Shown in pieces: positions 23,794-31,961 of a DNA stretch of 64,000 nucleotides. Numbering within the stretch: position 1 is the stretch's first letter; the number at the start of each line of letters is the position of its first letter. The stretch comes from Microbacterium sp. SLBN-154 (lineage in GTDB: Bacteria; Actinomycetota; Actinomycetes; Actinomycetales; Microbacteriaceae): assembly GCF_006715565.1 (NCBI RefSeq), contig NZ_VFNL01000001.1, positions 1,116,001 to 1,180,000 of the forward strand, written 5' to 3'. The notes below the pieces were generated by a model. The model searched no databases. It was not told the origin of the DNA and saw nothing but the letters and a program-made list of their open reading frames with translations. The translations under genes and the position numbers were made by a program.

Positions 23794-26139
23794 ATGGCCC
23801 ACCACGACCACCACCACCCCACCCGCGAGGGTGCACCCGCTGCGCGCGAGGGTGCATCCGCTGCCCGCGAGGGTGCACCTCCTGCCCGCGAGGGTGCACC
23901 CGCTGCGCGCGAGGGTGCATCCGCGACCCGCGAGGGTGCACACGACGCGCGCGAGGGAGTGCACCCTCACGCGGAGGGAGTGCACCCTCACGCGGAGGGA
24001 GTGCACGCTGGCGCGGAGGGAGTGCACCCTGGCGCGGAGGGACTGCACCCTCACGCGGAGGGAGTGCACCCTCACGCTGAAGGAGGGCACGGCGGGCACG
24101 GCGGGCACGCGGGGCACGGCGACCACGTCGGGCAGTTCCGACGCCTGTTCTGGTGGAACCTTCTCCTCGCCGTCCCCGTCATCGTCTTCTCGGGCATGTT
24201 CGCCATGCTCCTGGGCTACTCCCTGCCCGACCAGGCCTGGATCCCCTGGATCTCGCCCGTCCTCGGCACCGTCATGTACGTATGGGGCGGCCGCCCCTTC
24301 CTCACCGGCGCGGTCAGCGAGCTGCGCTCGCGCGAGCCCGGGATGATGCTCCTCATCGCCCTGGCGATCACGGTCGCGTTCCTCGCATCCTGGGGGTCGA
24401 GTCTCGGCATCCTCGATCACGAGCTCGACTTCTGGTGGGAGCTCGCTCTTCTCATCGTGATCATGCTGCTCGGGCACTGGATCGAGATGCGCTCGCTGGC
24501 GCAGACCACCTCCGCGCTCGACTCGCTCGCCGCGCTGCTCCCGGATGAGGCGGAGCGCGTCGAGGGCGACCAGACGGTGACCGTCGCGCCGAGCGACCTG
24601 CGTGTCGGCGATAGAGTCGTCGTGCGCCCCGGCGGGCGTGTACCCGCCGACGGCCGCGTCGTCGCGGGCTCGGCGAGCATAGACGAGTCGATGATCACCG
24701 GCGAGTCGAAGCCCGTGCGCCGCGAGGCCGGCGACGCGGTCGTCGCCGGCACGGTCGCGACCGACTCCGGCATCCGCGTCGAGATCACCGCCGTCGGCGA
24801 CGACACCGCTCTCGCCGGCATCCAGCGGCTGGTGACCGATGCGCAGAATTCCTCTTCGCGCGCCCAGCGCATCGCCGACCGGGCCGCCGCCCTGCTGTTC
24901 TGGTTCGCGCTCGGCGCAGCCGCGCTGACGATGCTGGTCTGGACACTCGTCGGCAACGTCGACGAGGGCGTGATCCTCACGATCACCGTGCTCGTGATCG
25001 CCTGCCCGCACGCGCTGGGCCTCGCGATTCCGCTCGTCGTCTCGATCGCCACCGAGCGCGCCGCGCGCGGCGGCGTGCTGGTCAAGGACCGCCTCGCCCT
25101 CGAGCAGATGCGCACCGTCGACACGGTCCTGTTCGACAAGACCGGCACCCTCACAGAGGGTCGCCCGGCCGTCGCCGCGATCGAGCCCGCCGCCGGTCAC
25201 GACGAGACCCGCGTCCTCGCGCTCGCCGCAGCGGCCGAGGCCGACTCGGAGCACCCGCTCGCGAAGGCCATCGTGCAGGCCGCCGCCGATCGCGGGATCG
25301 CGGTGCCCGCGGCATCCGATTTCGACTCCTCGCCCGCGGTCGGCGTCACCGCCACCGTCGAGGGCGCCCGCGTGCGGGTCGGCGGGCCGAACCTCCTCGC
25401 TGAGGAGAACGCCGCCGAGCTCGACGTCGCCGACCGGTGGCGCGCCGACGGCGCGATCATCCTGCACGTCGTCGCCGACGGGGCCGTGATCGGAGCGCTC
25501 CGCCTCGCCGACGCCGTGCGGCACGAGTCGCGCGAGACCGTCGAGGCGCTGCACCGGCTGAACGTGCAGGTCGTCATGATCACCGGCGACGCCGAGGCTG
25601 TCGCCCGCTCGGTCGCCGACGAGCTCGGCATCGACCGGGTGTTCGCGGGCGTCCGCCCCGAAGACAAGAGCGCCAAGGTGCAGGAGCTGCAGCGCGAGGG
25701 TCGGAAGGTCGCGATGGTCGGCGACGGCGTGAACGACGCCCCTGCGCTCGCGCAGGCCGATGTCGGCATCGCCATCGGTGCGGGGACGGATGTCGCGATC
25801 GCGTCGGCCGGCGTCATCCTCGCCAGCGACGACCCGCGCTCGGTGCTCTCGGTCATCCAGCTCTCGCGCGCCAGCTACCGCAAGATGAAGCAGAACCTGT
25901 GGTGGGCCGCCGGCTACAACCTCATCTCGGTGCCGCTCGCCGCGGGCGTGCTCGCGCCGATCGGGTTCGTGCTTCCGATGTCGGTCGGTGCGATCCTGAT
26001 GTCGCTGTCGACGATCGTCGTCGCGCTCAACGCCCAGCTGCTGCGCCGACTCGACCTGCGGCCCGAGGCCAGTGCGGCGGCGCTGCTTGGCAGCATCCCT
26101 GCTTCTGAAGAGAATCGTTCCGAGAGGATCACATCATGA
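23794..26139 (+). CDS. copB: CopB-type (CPH) P1B ATPase with repeat-derived N-terminus
   Basis: A 781-residue heavy-metal ATPase of the CPH class. The transmembrane site is CPH (404-406, in IACPHALGLAIP), with TGES, DKTGT (Asp about 448), SEHPLA and GDGVNDAPAL all intact. The N-terminus starts MAHHDHHHP and then has about 90 residues of heptads: six of the type REGAPAA, then six of the type AEGVHPH, before a GGHGGHGGHAGHGDH segment. These heptads are the translation of the 21-bp DNA repeat found elsewhere in intergenic regions. CopB proteins usually have a His-rich N-terminus, so the repeat may add metal ligands. The stop overlaps the csoR ATG. Confidence 0.93.
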   Translation: MAHHDHHHPTREGAPAAREGASAAREGAPPAREGAPAAREGASATREGAHDAREGVHPHAEGVHPHAEGVHAGAEGVHPGAEGLHPHAEGVHPHAEGGHGGHGGHAGHGDHVGQFRRLFWWNLLLAVPVIVFSGMFAMLLGYSLPDQAWIPWISPVLGTVMYVWGGRPFLTGAVSELRSREPGMMLLIALAITVAFLASWGSSLGILDHELDFWWELALLIVIMLLGHWIEMRSLAQTTSALDSLAALLPDEAERVEGDQTVTVAPSDLRVGDRVVVRPGGRVPADGRVVAGSASIDESMITGESKPVRREAGDAVVAGTVATDSGIRVEITAVGDDTALAGIQRLVTDAQNSSSRAQRIADRAAALLFWFALGAAALTMLVWTLVGNVDEGVILTITVLVIACPHALGLAIPLVVSIATERAARGGVLVKDRLALEQMRTVDTVLFDKTGTLTEGRPAVAAIEPAAGHDETRVLALAAAAEADSEHPLAKAIVQAAADRGIAVPAASDFDSSPAVGVTATVEGARVRVGGPNLLAEENAAELDVADRWRADGAIILHVVADGAVIGALRLADAVRHESRETVEALHRLNVQVVMITGDAEAVARSVADELGIDRVFAGVRPEDKSAKVQELQREGRKVAMVGDGVNDAPALAQADVGIAIGAGTDVAIASAGVILASDDPRSVLSVIQLSRASYRKMKQNLWWAAGYNLISVPLAAGVLAPIGFVLPMSVGAILMSLSTIVVALNAQLLRRLDLRPEASAAALLGSIPASEENRSERITS
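23826..24086. repeat. 21-bp repeat array within the copB-type coding region
   Basis: Six forward units (GAGGGTGCA at 23827, 23848, 23869, 23890, 23911, 23932, starting with the preceding C or G) are followed after one hybrid unit by six inverted units (GCACCCT or variants at 23961, 23982, 24003, 24024, 24045, 24066). Spacing is exactly 21 bp within each half. Forward copies read as REGAPAA, inverted copies as AEGVHPH. The same unit forms the intergenic arrays at 31.7, 38.5, 38.7 and 44.5 kb. Confidence 0.95.
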
Positions 26140-26480
26140 CCGACATCGCCTCGCCCGACACGGGTCACGACCACGGGACGGATGACACGCACGCCGGCCC
26201 CCACGGATACATCAGCGACAAGCAGCGCTACCTCAACCGCCTGCGGCGGGTGGAGGGACAGGTGCGGGGCATCCAGCGGATGGTCGAGGAGGAGCAGTAC
26301 TGCATCGACATCCTCACCCAGATCTCGGCGCTGAGCTCGGCGCTCGAGAATGTGGCGCTCGGCCTCCTCGACGATCACCTGAAGCACTGTGTCGTCGACG
26401 CGGCGGCCCGCGGGGGCGACGAGGCGGCGGTGAAGCTCAAGGAGGCGTCCGACGCCATCGCGCGGCTCGTGAAGGCCTGA
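26136..26480 (+). CDS. csoR: CsoR-family copper-sensing repressor
   Basis: A 114-residue four-helix metal-sensing repressor. The copper ligands Cys56, His81 and Cys85 have the CsoR spacing (25 and 4 residues, as Cys36/His61/Cys65 in M. tuberculosis CsoR). The N-terminal 25 residues are His/Asp-rich, an extension before the conserved RYLNRLRRVEGQVRGIQRM helix. ATG 26136 overlaps the copB-type stop. It should bind the operators at 20204 and 23762 without copper and release them with copper(I). Confidence 0.93.
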   Translation: MTDIASPDTGHDHGTDDTHAGPHGYISDKQRYLNRLRRVEGQVRGIQRMVEEEQYCIDILTQISALSSALENVALGLLDDHLKHCVVDAAARGGDEAAVKLKEASDAIARLVKA

Positions 26481-26501
26481 CGCGGGCGCTTCGCGCCCGC
26501 G
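26481..26501 (+). terminator. Hairpin directly after csoR
   Basis: Arms CGCGGGCGC and GCGCCCGCG separated by TTC form a 9-bp stem starting at the base after the csoR stop. No U-tract follows. It is the probable end of the copper operon. Confidence 0.55.
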
Positions 26502-26612
26502 ACCGTCGATACCTGCGGTCTGCGCGCGGCCAGCGACCGCGACCGGTCGATCCCTGCGGTCCGCGCGCGGCCAGCGCCCGCGACCGGTCGAAATATGCGG
26601 TCCGCGCGCGGA
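26501..26612. repeat. Three copies of a 41-bp direct repeat
   Basis: Segments beginning GACCGTCGAT (26501), GACCGGTCGA (26541) and GACCGGTCGA (26582) each continue with CTGCGGTC or ATGCGGTC and GCGCGCGG. They are about 40-41 bp apart and lead into the larger repeat field. No gene is seen. Confidence 0.8.
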
Positions 26613-26627
26613 ATGAGCGACCTTCTT

Positions 26628-27360
26628 TGACGGGTCGTGGACCGGGCCGCGAAGCTGACCTGTCCTGATGTGCGGTCAGCGCCCGCGACCCGTCAAAGGA
26701 TGCGGCCTGTGCGGCGCGCGAGCGACGTTTTGTGACGGGTCGCGGGCAGGCGGGCCGCGCGGGGCGTCTCAGTCGGCGCGGGGGCGCCCCTTCGGGCCGC
26801 GAGCCGTCAAAGGATGCTGCCTGGGCGGCGCGCGAGCGACGTTTTGTGACGGGTCGCGGGCAGGCGGGCCGCGCGAGGCGTCTCAGTCGGCGCGGGGGCG
26901 CCCCTTCGGACCGCGAGCCGTCAAAGGATGCTGCCTGGGCGGCCCGCCAGCGACGTTTTGTGGCGGGTCGCGGGCAGGTGGGCCGCGGGAGGCGTCTCAG
27001 TCGGCGCGGGGGCGCCCCTTCGGGTCCGCGACCCGTCAAAGGATGCGGCCTGTGCGGCGCGCCAGCAACGATTCGTGACGGGTCGCGGGCAGGTGGGCCG
27101 CGCGAGGCGTCTCAGTCGGCGCGGGGGCGCCCCCTCGTGCCCGCGGCCCGTCAAAGGATGCCGCCTGTGCGCCGCGCGAGCGACCCTTCGGGCCCGCGAC
27201 CCGTCAAAGGATGCCGCCTGTGCGCCGCGGGGGCGACCCTTCGCGCCCGCGACCCGTCAAAAGATGCCGCCTGTGCGGCCCGCCAGCGACGATTGGTGAC
27301 GGGTCGCGGGCACGCGGGCCGCGCGAGGCGTCTCAGTCGGAGCGGGGGCGACCCTTCGGG
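26628..27360. repeat. Tandem 114/53-bp repeat containing copies of the response-regulator 3' end
   Basis: CCGTCAAAGG (or CCGTCAAAAG) recurs at 26690, 26804, 26918, 27033, 27148, 27201 and 27254, giving periods of 114, 114, 115, 115, 53 and 53 bp. The long unit contains an inverted repeat (GACCCGTCA / TGACGGGTC, ends about 60 bp apart) and then a 29-bp stretch around TCTCAGTCGGCGCGGGGGCG. This stretch matches, with about two differences, the last codons and stop of the adjacent response-regulator gene (27333-27360). So four extra copies of that 3' end lie between csoR and the gene. No coding sequence is visible. The array may also serve as a terminator field for the two convergent operons. Confidence 0.9.
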
Positions 27361-28043
27361 GCGAGCAGTCCGTGCTCGTACGCGTAGATGACGAGGTGCA
27401 CGCGGTCGCGGGCGTTCAGCTTCGTCAGCAGCCGCCCGACGTGGGTCTTCACCGTCGACTCGGCCACGAACTGCCGCTTCGCGATCTCGGTGTTGCTGAG
27501 CCCCTCTCCGATCGCCGTCAGCACCTCGCGCTCGCGCGGAGTCAGCGACGCCGCTTCGGGCGACAGCGCGGTGTTCTGCGCCGGCACCTCCTGGCCGAAG
27601 AGCTCGAGCATGCGGCGAGTGATGCGCGGTGCGAGCGCGGCATCCCCGGCGTGCACCGAGCGGATCGCCGCGAGCAGGTCCGCCGGGCGGGCATCTTTCA
27701 GCATGAACCCGCTCGCCCCGGCACGGATGGCGGCGAAGGCGTTCTCGTCGAGATCGAACGTGGTGAGGATCAGCACCCGCGGGGGGTGAGGGCCTGCGAC
27801 GACGGACGCGGTCGCGGCGATGCCGTCCACCCGCGGCATCCGCACATCCATGAGGACGACGTCCACCCTCCGCGCGCGGGTCAGCTCGATCGCCTCATGG
27901 CCGTCGGCGGCCTCGCCGACGACCTCGATGTCGGGCTCTGCCTCGAGCACCATGCGCAGGCCCGCGCGCACGAGCGCCTGATCGTCGGCGATCGCGACCC
28001 TGATCCGGTCGCCTGCGGGGGCGTCTGTGCTCGGTTCGCTCAT
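27333..28043 (-). CDS. NarL/FixJ-type response regulator
   Basis: A 236-residue response regulator. Receiver domain (about 14-130) with acidic pocket ADDQ, phosphoacceptor Asp in VVLMDVRMP, Thr in LILTTFD and Lys in MLKDA. A LuxR-type helix-turn-helix ends the protein: LTPREREVLTAIGEGLSNTE and FVAESTVKTHVGRLLTKLNA. The ATG overlaps the stop of the kinase gene (ATGA), so it is the last gene of an ABC-ABC-HK-RR operon read from 31.1 kb. Its 3' end is the source or a copy of the tandem repeat that follows. Confidence 0.93.
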   Translation of the reverse strand: MSEPSTDAPAGDRIRVAIADDQALVRAGLRMVLEAEPDIEVVGEAADGHEAIELTRARRVDVVLMDVRMPRVDGIAATASVVAGPHPPRVLILTTFDLDENAFAAIRAGASGFMLKDARPADLLAAIRSVHAGDAALAPRITRRMLELFGQEVPAQNTALSPEAASLTPREREVLTAIGEGLSNTEIAKRQFVAESTVKTHVGRLLTKLNARDRVHLVIYAYEHGLLAPKGRPRSD

Positions 28044-29341
28044 TCTCCGGCTCCATCTGGTCGATCGGGGGAGGGCAGGACCGCGCGCACGCGCCAGCCG
28101 TTGACGCCGCGCGGGCCCGCGTCGAGTGTGCCGCCGTAGAGGGCGACCCGCTCGCGCATGCCGATCAGGCCGTGCCCGCCCGTGTCATTCTGCGGAGCGT
28201 TGCGGTGGGGCTGCCGGGAGCCCTCCGCGTCATCGACCACCTCGACCCTCACCTCGCCGTCGACGTGCTCGATCGACACGTCCACGCTTCGGGCGGAGGG
28301 GGCGTGGCGAAGGGCGTTGGTCAACGCCTCCTGCACGATCCGGTACACCGTCAGCTGCAGGTTCGGGTCGGTGATCGCCCGGCCCGACGTCGTGAGCTTC
28401 ACCGGCAGTCCCGCGGCGCGGAAGCTTTCGAGCAGCTCCGGCATCGCTGCGGATCCCGGCTGCGGTGCTCGTCCCTCGTCGCTCATCGTGCCGGGCTCGG
28501 TGAGCACTCCCAGCATCCGCCTCATCTCGACGAGGGCGTCTCGGCCCGCGTCGGCGACATGGCGCATCCCCTCCGCTGCGCGATCCGGGTCGCGGCTGAC
28601 CGTTGCGGCGCTGCCCTCGGCGAGCGTGACCATGACGGTCAGGCTGTGCGAGACGATGTCGTGCATCTCGCGCGCGATCCGTGCGCGTTCCCGCGCGGTC
28701 GCCAACTGGGCCTGCTGGTCGCGTTCGCGGGCGAGATCGCCCACTCGTGCGATGAGCGACTGAACGTATCGGCGGCGGTTGCCGACGTTGATCCCGATCA
28801 GGGTGCCGATGAGGGCGGTGACAACGGCTTCGGCCGCCGCGAGGGCGAAGAACGGCTGGGTGGGAAGAAGCGGACCCGGCTCGAGAAGGGATGCCACGAG
28901 GGCAGCGGCCGTCCCCACCACCGCCGAGACGGCGAAGCCGATCCAGGCGGCACGGGTCGACCGGTAGACCGCGAGTGCGTACAGGCCGATGGGGATCGCG
29001 AAGACGTTGACGTTCTCGAGCGGGTAGACCACCAGGGTCGTCACCCAAGCCGCGCCGACGAGCAGCCACGGGTTGCTCCGCCGGAACAGCACCATGACGA
29101 CCGCCGTCGCAGCAACGAGGACGATGCGCGCGACGGTCACCCAAAGCGGTACCGGGCCGGTTGCCGCCGCGAGGATCAAGGCAGCGAGGATCGAAAGGAC
29201 GTAGAAGCCGGCGACGAGACAGTCGACGAGAAGCGGATGTCTCGCCCAGAACCGCCGGATGACTCCGGGCGGTCGCGGCAGGCGCAGTTCTCCCCCGACC
29301 GCCGTTGCCGACGGATCGGGGGAGAGCTGCGCAGTCGACAT
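28040..29341 (-). CDS. Sensor histidine kinase (HisKA_3 type)
   Basis: A 433-residue membrane histidine kinase. Five to six hydrophobic segments (about 35-190) make a membrane sensor without a large external loop. The dimerisation and phosphorylation box EMHDIVSHSLTVMV carries the His near residue 228, and the ATPase has TVYRIVQEALTNALRHA (N box) and GGHGLIGMRERV (G box). The short-loop architecture resembles envelope-stress kinases that sense through a partner transporter. It starts 10 bp after the ABC permease gene and is coupled to the response regulator. Confidence 0.92.
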   Translation of the reverse strand: MSTAQLSPDPSATAVGGELRLPRPPGVIRRFWARHPLLVDCLVAGFYVLSILAALILAAATGPVPLWVTVARIVLVAATAVVMVLFRRSNPWLLVGAAWVTTLVVYPLENVNVFAIPIGLYALAVYRSTRAAWIGFAVSAVVGTAAALVASLLEPGPLLPTQPFFALAAAEAVVTALIGTLIGINVGNRRRYVQSLIARVGDLARERDQQAQLATARERARIAREMHDIVSHSLTVMVTLAEGSAATVSRDPDRAAEGMRHVADAGRDALVEMRRMLGVLTEPGTMSDEGRAPQPGSAAMPELLESFRAAGLPVKLTTSGRAITDPNLQLTVYRIVQEALTNALRHAPSARSVDVSIEHVDGEVRVEVVDDAEGSRQPHRNAPQNDTGGHGLIGMRERVALYGGTLDAGPRGVNGWRVRAVLPSPDRPDGAGE

Positions 29342-29351
29342 GCTGTCGACG

Positions 29352-30200
29352 TTACGCGTCGCGGGTGCGCAGCAGCACGGCCGCTGCCGCGGTGGGAACC
29401 ACGACCCACAGGCCCGTGACCAGCAGGTTCACCCACATCCCCAACGCCTCACCCTCGGGTGCGAGGGTAGCGGAGCTGTAGATGCCGCCGCCGGCGTTGG
29501 AGAGAAGGAACGGAACGGCCTCACGTGCCCAGTCCGCGGGAACGAGACCCAGGATCGTGGGGAGGATCAGCAGGATGCCGACCACCACCGCGATGCCCCC
29601 GGCGCTGCTGCGGACGAGCGCGCCGATCGCGAGGGCGAACAGCGAGACCATCGCGAGGTAGAGGGCGGCCCCCAGGAGCGGCCAGAAGACGCCCGGGTCG
29701 GTGAGGGGCGCGGCGATGTCCTCCTGCGAGAGCATCAGCGATGCCACGAGGTACGCGGCGACGTTCGCGATCAGCCCGACGATGAACGTGGCCGAGAAGA
29801 GCACGGTGCCCTTCGCCGCGAGCGCCGAGAGCCGCCCCGGCACAGCCAGGAACGTCGAGCGGACCATGCCCGTGGTGTACTCGCCGCTGATCACCAGGAC
29901 GCCGAGGATGCCCGCGATGAGCTGGCCGAAGGCGACGCCGGCGACGGATGCCTGCACGATGGTCTGCACCGGCTGCGCGCCAGGCGCTTCGCCGGCGACG
30001 CCCTCGGGGATGTTCGTGAGAGCGAACGCGACGAGGGCGGCGAGTCCGACCGAGATCACGACGAGCAGCGCGTACGACCAGATCGTCGAACGCACGCTCC
30101 GGAGTTTGATCCACTCGGAGCGGATCGTGCCGAGGAAGGTCAGGCGCGCATCTTCGAGGGCGTCGACCGAGGTGGTTGGCAGAGAAGTGGCAGTGGTCAT
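29352..30200 (-). CDS. ABC-2 type membrane permease
   Basis: A 282-residue ABC-2 permease with six hydrophobic segments. The N-terminal RSEWIKLRSVRSTIWS and the central ISGEYTTGMVRSTFLAVPGR are typical of ABC-2 efflux permeases related to antibiotic or lantibiotic immunity transporters. I chose the ATG 30200-30198, which overlaps the ATPase stop. It forms a complex with the ATPase encoded upstream; HK and RR follow. Confidence 0.9.
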   Translation of the reverse strand: MTTATSLPTTSVDALEDARLTFLGTIRSEWIKLRSVRSTIWSYALLVVISVGLAALVAFALTNIPEGVAGEAPGAQPVQTIVQASVAGVAFGQLIAGILGVLVISGEYTTGMVRSTFLAVPGRLSALAAKGTVLFSATFIVGLIANVAAYLVASLMLSQEDIAAPLTDPGVFWPLLGAALYLAMVSLFALAIGALVRSSAGGIAVVVGILLILPTILGLVPADWAREAVPFLLSNAGGGIYSSATLAPEGEALGMWVNLLVTGLWVVVPTAAAAVLLRTRDA

Positions 30201-31108
30201 CGGACCGCCTCCGTTCGGTATTCCACCGCGTCCGCGGTGAGGTCCATGTACGCCTCTTCCAGCGAGGCGCTGAGGGGTGTCAGTTCGTGGATGACCACGC
30301 CGTGCTTGGCGGCGAGGTCTCCCACGAGTGGCGCTTCCACGCCGGTGATCTCGAGCAGGCCCGACTCCGAGCGGGTGACCGTGACCTCGGGAGCAGCGAC
30401 CAGCTCGGCGAGCATGCTCGCCTGCGGCGAGCGAACCCGCACCCTCGGGCCCGTGCCGCCGGCGATGATGTCGGCGACGGGGGCGTCGGCGATGATCTCG
30501 CCCTTGCCCAGCACGATGAGGTGGTCGGCGGTCAGCGCCATCTCGCTCATGAGGTGGGACGAGAGGAACACGGTCCGGCCCTCGGAGGCGAGGTGCTTCA
30601 CGAGCTGCCGCACCCACAGGACGCCCTCAGGGTCGAGGCCGTTCACCGGCTCGTCGAGGATGATCGTCGCGGGGTCTCCGAGAAGCGCCGCCGCGATGCC
30701 GAGACGCTGACCCATTCCGAGGGAGAACCCGCCGACGCGTCGGCGTGCGACCGACTCCAGGCCCGTCAGCTCGATCACCTCGCGGACGCGCTTCTTGCCG
30801 ATCCGGTGGGTGGCGGCCATGGCGAGGAGGTGGTTCTCGGCCGTCCGGCCGGTATGCACGGCTTTGGCGTCGAGGAGCGCGCCGACCTCGCGGAGCGGAG
30901 CCCGGTGGGCCGCGTAGGCGCGCCCGTTCACGGACACGGATCCCGCGGTCGGGCGATCGAGCCCGACGATCATGCGCATCGTGGTGGACTTGCCCGCGCC
31001 GTTCGGGCCGAGGAATCCCGTCACCTGGCCGGAGTGCACGGTGAAATCTATGGTGTTGACGGCGGTCTTGGCGCCGTACCTCTTCGTGAGGCCTACTGCT
31101 CTGATCAT
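30197..31108 (-). CDS. ABC transporter ATPase
   Basis: A 303-residue ATPase with Walker A GPNGAGKSTT, Q-loop region ALLDAKAVH, signature FSLGMGQRLGIAAAL, Walker B TIILDEPVNGLDPEG and His switch SSHLM. The C-terminal 80 residues are the extra domain of CcmA/DrrA-like exporters. The start ATG 31108 is the one that gives MIRAVGLTKRYGAKTAV. It is the first gene of the operon through the response regulator. A drug or peptide export or defence role is inference from the operon type. Confidence 0.92.
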   Translation of the reverse strand: MIRAVGLTKRYGAKTAVNTIDFTVHSGQVTGFLGPNGAGKSTTMRMIVGLDRPTAGSVSVNGRAYAAHRAPLREVGALLDAKAVHTGRTAENHLLAMAATHRIGKKRVREVIELTGLESVARRRVGGFSLGMGQRLGIAAALLGDPATIILDEPVNGLDPEGVLWVRQLVKHLASEGRTVFLSSHLMSEMALTADHLIVLGKGEIIADAPVADIIAGGTGPRVRVRSPQASMLAELVAAPEVTVTRSESGLLEITGVEAPLVGDLAAKHGVVIHELTPLSASLEEAYMDLTADAVEYRTEAVR

Positions 31109-31217
31109 GCACGTCACGCTACGGATGACGCCGACCCGCGACATCCGTCCAGGGCATGAACCGCGCCGAGGTCGGGTCCTCCCGTGGTACCGGTGGCGCT
31201 CCGCCGCCGGTAGCACG

Positions 31218-31270
31218 ACCCGTCACAGGATGCTGCCTGTGCGACCCGGGGGCCGCATTCTTTGACGGGT
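31218..31270. repeat. Single dispersed copy of the CCGTCA...TGACGGGT stem-loop element
   Basis: ACCCGTCA (31218-31225) and TGACGGGT (31263-31270) frame a segment with AGGATGCTGCCTGTGCG, matching the unit of the tandem field at 26.7-27.3 kb. It lies upstream of the ABC operon. Confidence 0.8.
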
Positions 31271-31296
31271 CAGCGCTCGACAGGGTCAGAGGAAGA

Positions 31297-31344
31297 GCAG
31301 GCGCCGGGACCGAGGGCGGGGGGCGTCACAGTCCCGGCGCCTGC
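31297..31344 (-). terminator. Strong intrinsic-type terminator after 33-codon ORF
   Basis: GCAGGCGCCGGGAC (31297-31310) pairs perfectly with GTCCCGGCGCCTGC (31331-31344): a 14-bp stem with a 20-nt loop. Read on the minus strand it is followed by a pyrimidine-rich TCTTCCTCT and begins 2 nt after the stop codon of the small ORF. Confidence 0.75.
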
Positions 31345-31346
31345 GC

Positions 31347-31448
31347 CTAGACGGCCGGCAGCGGGGGAAGGCTGCGACGACCGGGCCTGCCGGAGGGCAT
31401 CGCGGCGCCACCGGTCCACCTGACGGTGTGCGTGGCGATCGTCGACAT
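31347..31448 (-). CDS. Small 33-aa ORF, possible leader peptide
   Basis: ATG at 31448-31446, stop TAG at 31349-31347. The peptide begins MSTIATHTVRWTGGAAMPSG, is Arg/Pro-rich at the end (RPGRRSLPPLPAV) and has no signal peptide. GAGAGGG sits 5 nt before the ATG, and a 14-bp terminator stem starts 2 nt after the stop. It lies upstream of the ABC/HK/RR operon on the same strand. A leader peptide controlling read-through, or a stand-alone small protein, are both possible; I do not recognise it. Confidence 0.5.
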   Translation of the reverse strand: MSTIATHTVRWTGGAAMPSGRPGRRSLPPLPAV

Positions 31449-31680
31449 GGATCCCTCTCGGATTCATCGGCGGGTTGCCCGACGGGGCGGACGGGCGGCG
31501 GCGACGCGAAATCTTGGGGGCGCGTCGCACGCAAGAGGCGGGGACCTCCTGAGGTGAGGGTATGCCTGCCGGTCGTGCAGGAGAGGGAACCTTCGGGTTT
31601 CGGGGCGCGACGTTTCGGGCATAGGGGTTCGGCGGCCTGCGGCATCCGGGATTCCGATATACCGCCCGGGCCCACTCCAC

Positions 31681-31893
31681 TGCACCCTGTCCGTGAAGCG
31701 CGAGGGTGCACGCATTCCCCTCGAGGGTGCACGCGCTCCCCCCGAGGGTGCACGCGTTCGCCGTGGACGAGCACGCCCTCGCGGGCAGGGAGCGCACCCT
31801 CGCGGGCAGGGAGCGCACCCCCGAGGGCGGGAAGCGCACCCTCGCGGGTGGGGAGTGCACCCCCGCGGGTGGGGAGTGCACCCTCGCGGAAAG
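31681..31893. repeat. Intergenic 21-bp repeat array upstream of lacI-2
   Basis: Forward units (GAGGGTGCAC) at 31702, 31723 and 31744, a degenerate unit, then inverted units (GCACCCTCGCGGG and variants) at 31794, 31815, 31836, 31857 and 31878. Every step is 21 bp. The array ends 3 bp before the -35 of the next promoter. The rest of the 31.1-31.9 kb gap, apart from the small ORF and stem-loops listed, shows no convincing gene. Confidence 0.95.
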
Positions 31894-31895
31894 GG

Positions 31896-31944
31896 TTGAC
31901 GACGCGCGCGGGGGCGGTGCATAATCTGATAAATCGATTTATCA
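31896..31944 (+). promoter_or_regulatory. Promoter and 18-bp palindromic LacI operator
   Basis: A -35 TTGACG (31896-31901) and -10 CATAAT (31920-31925) are 18 bp apart. The perfect palindrome TGATAAATCGATTTATCA (31927-31944), with the central CG of LacI sites, overlaps the expected transcription start. The lacI gene begins 17 bp later, indicating autorepression of the whole operon. Confidence 0.8.
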
Positions 31945-31961
31945 CATCACGATGGAGTGAC

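Noticed and set aside
23767..25554. Long minus-strand reading frame over the copB-type gene
   Set aside because: It is antisense to a fully conserved ATPase and is open because of GC-rich codon bias and the repeat array.
26668..27391. Plus-strand coding frames in the tandem repeat field
   Set aside because: Translations repeat the DNA unit with Arg/Gly/Ala bias and have no homologous character.
31428..31961. Long N-terminal extension of the second LacI regulator through the repeat array
   Set aside because: The frame is open only because the repeat has no stop codons; the promoter, operator and family start point to ATG 31962.
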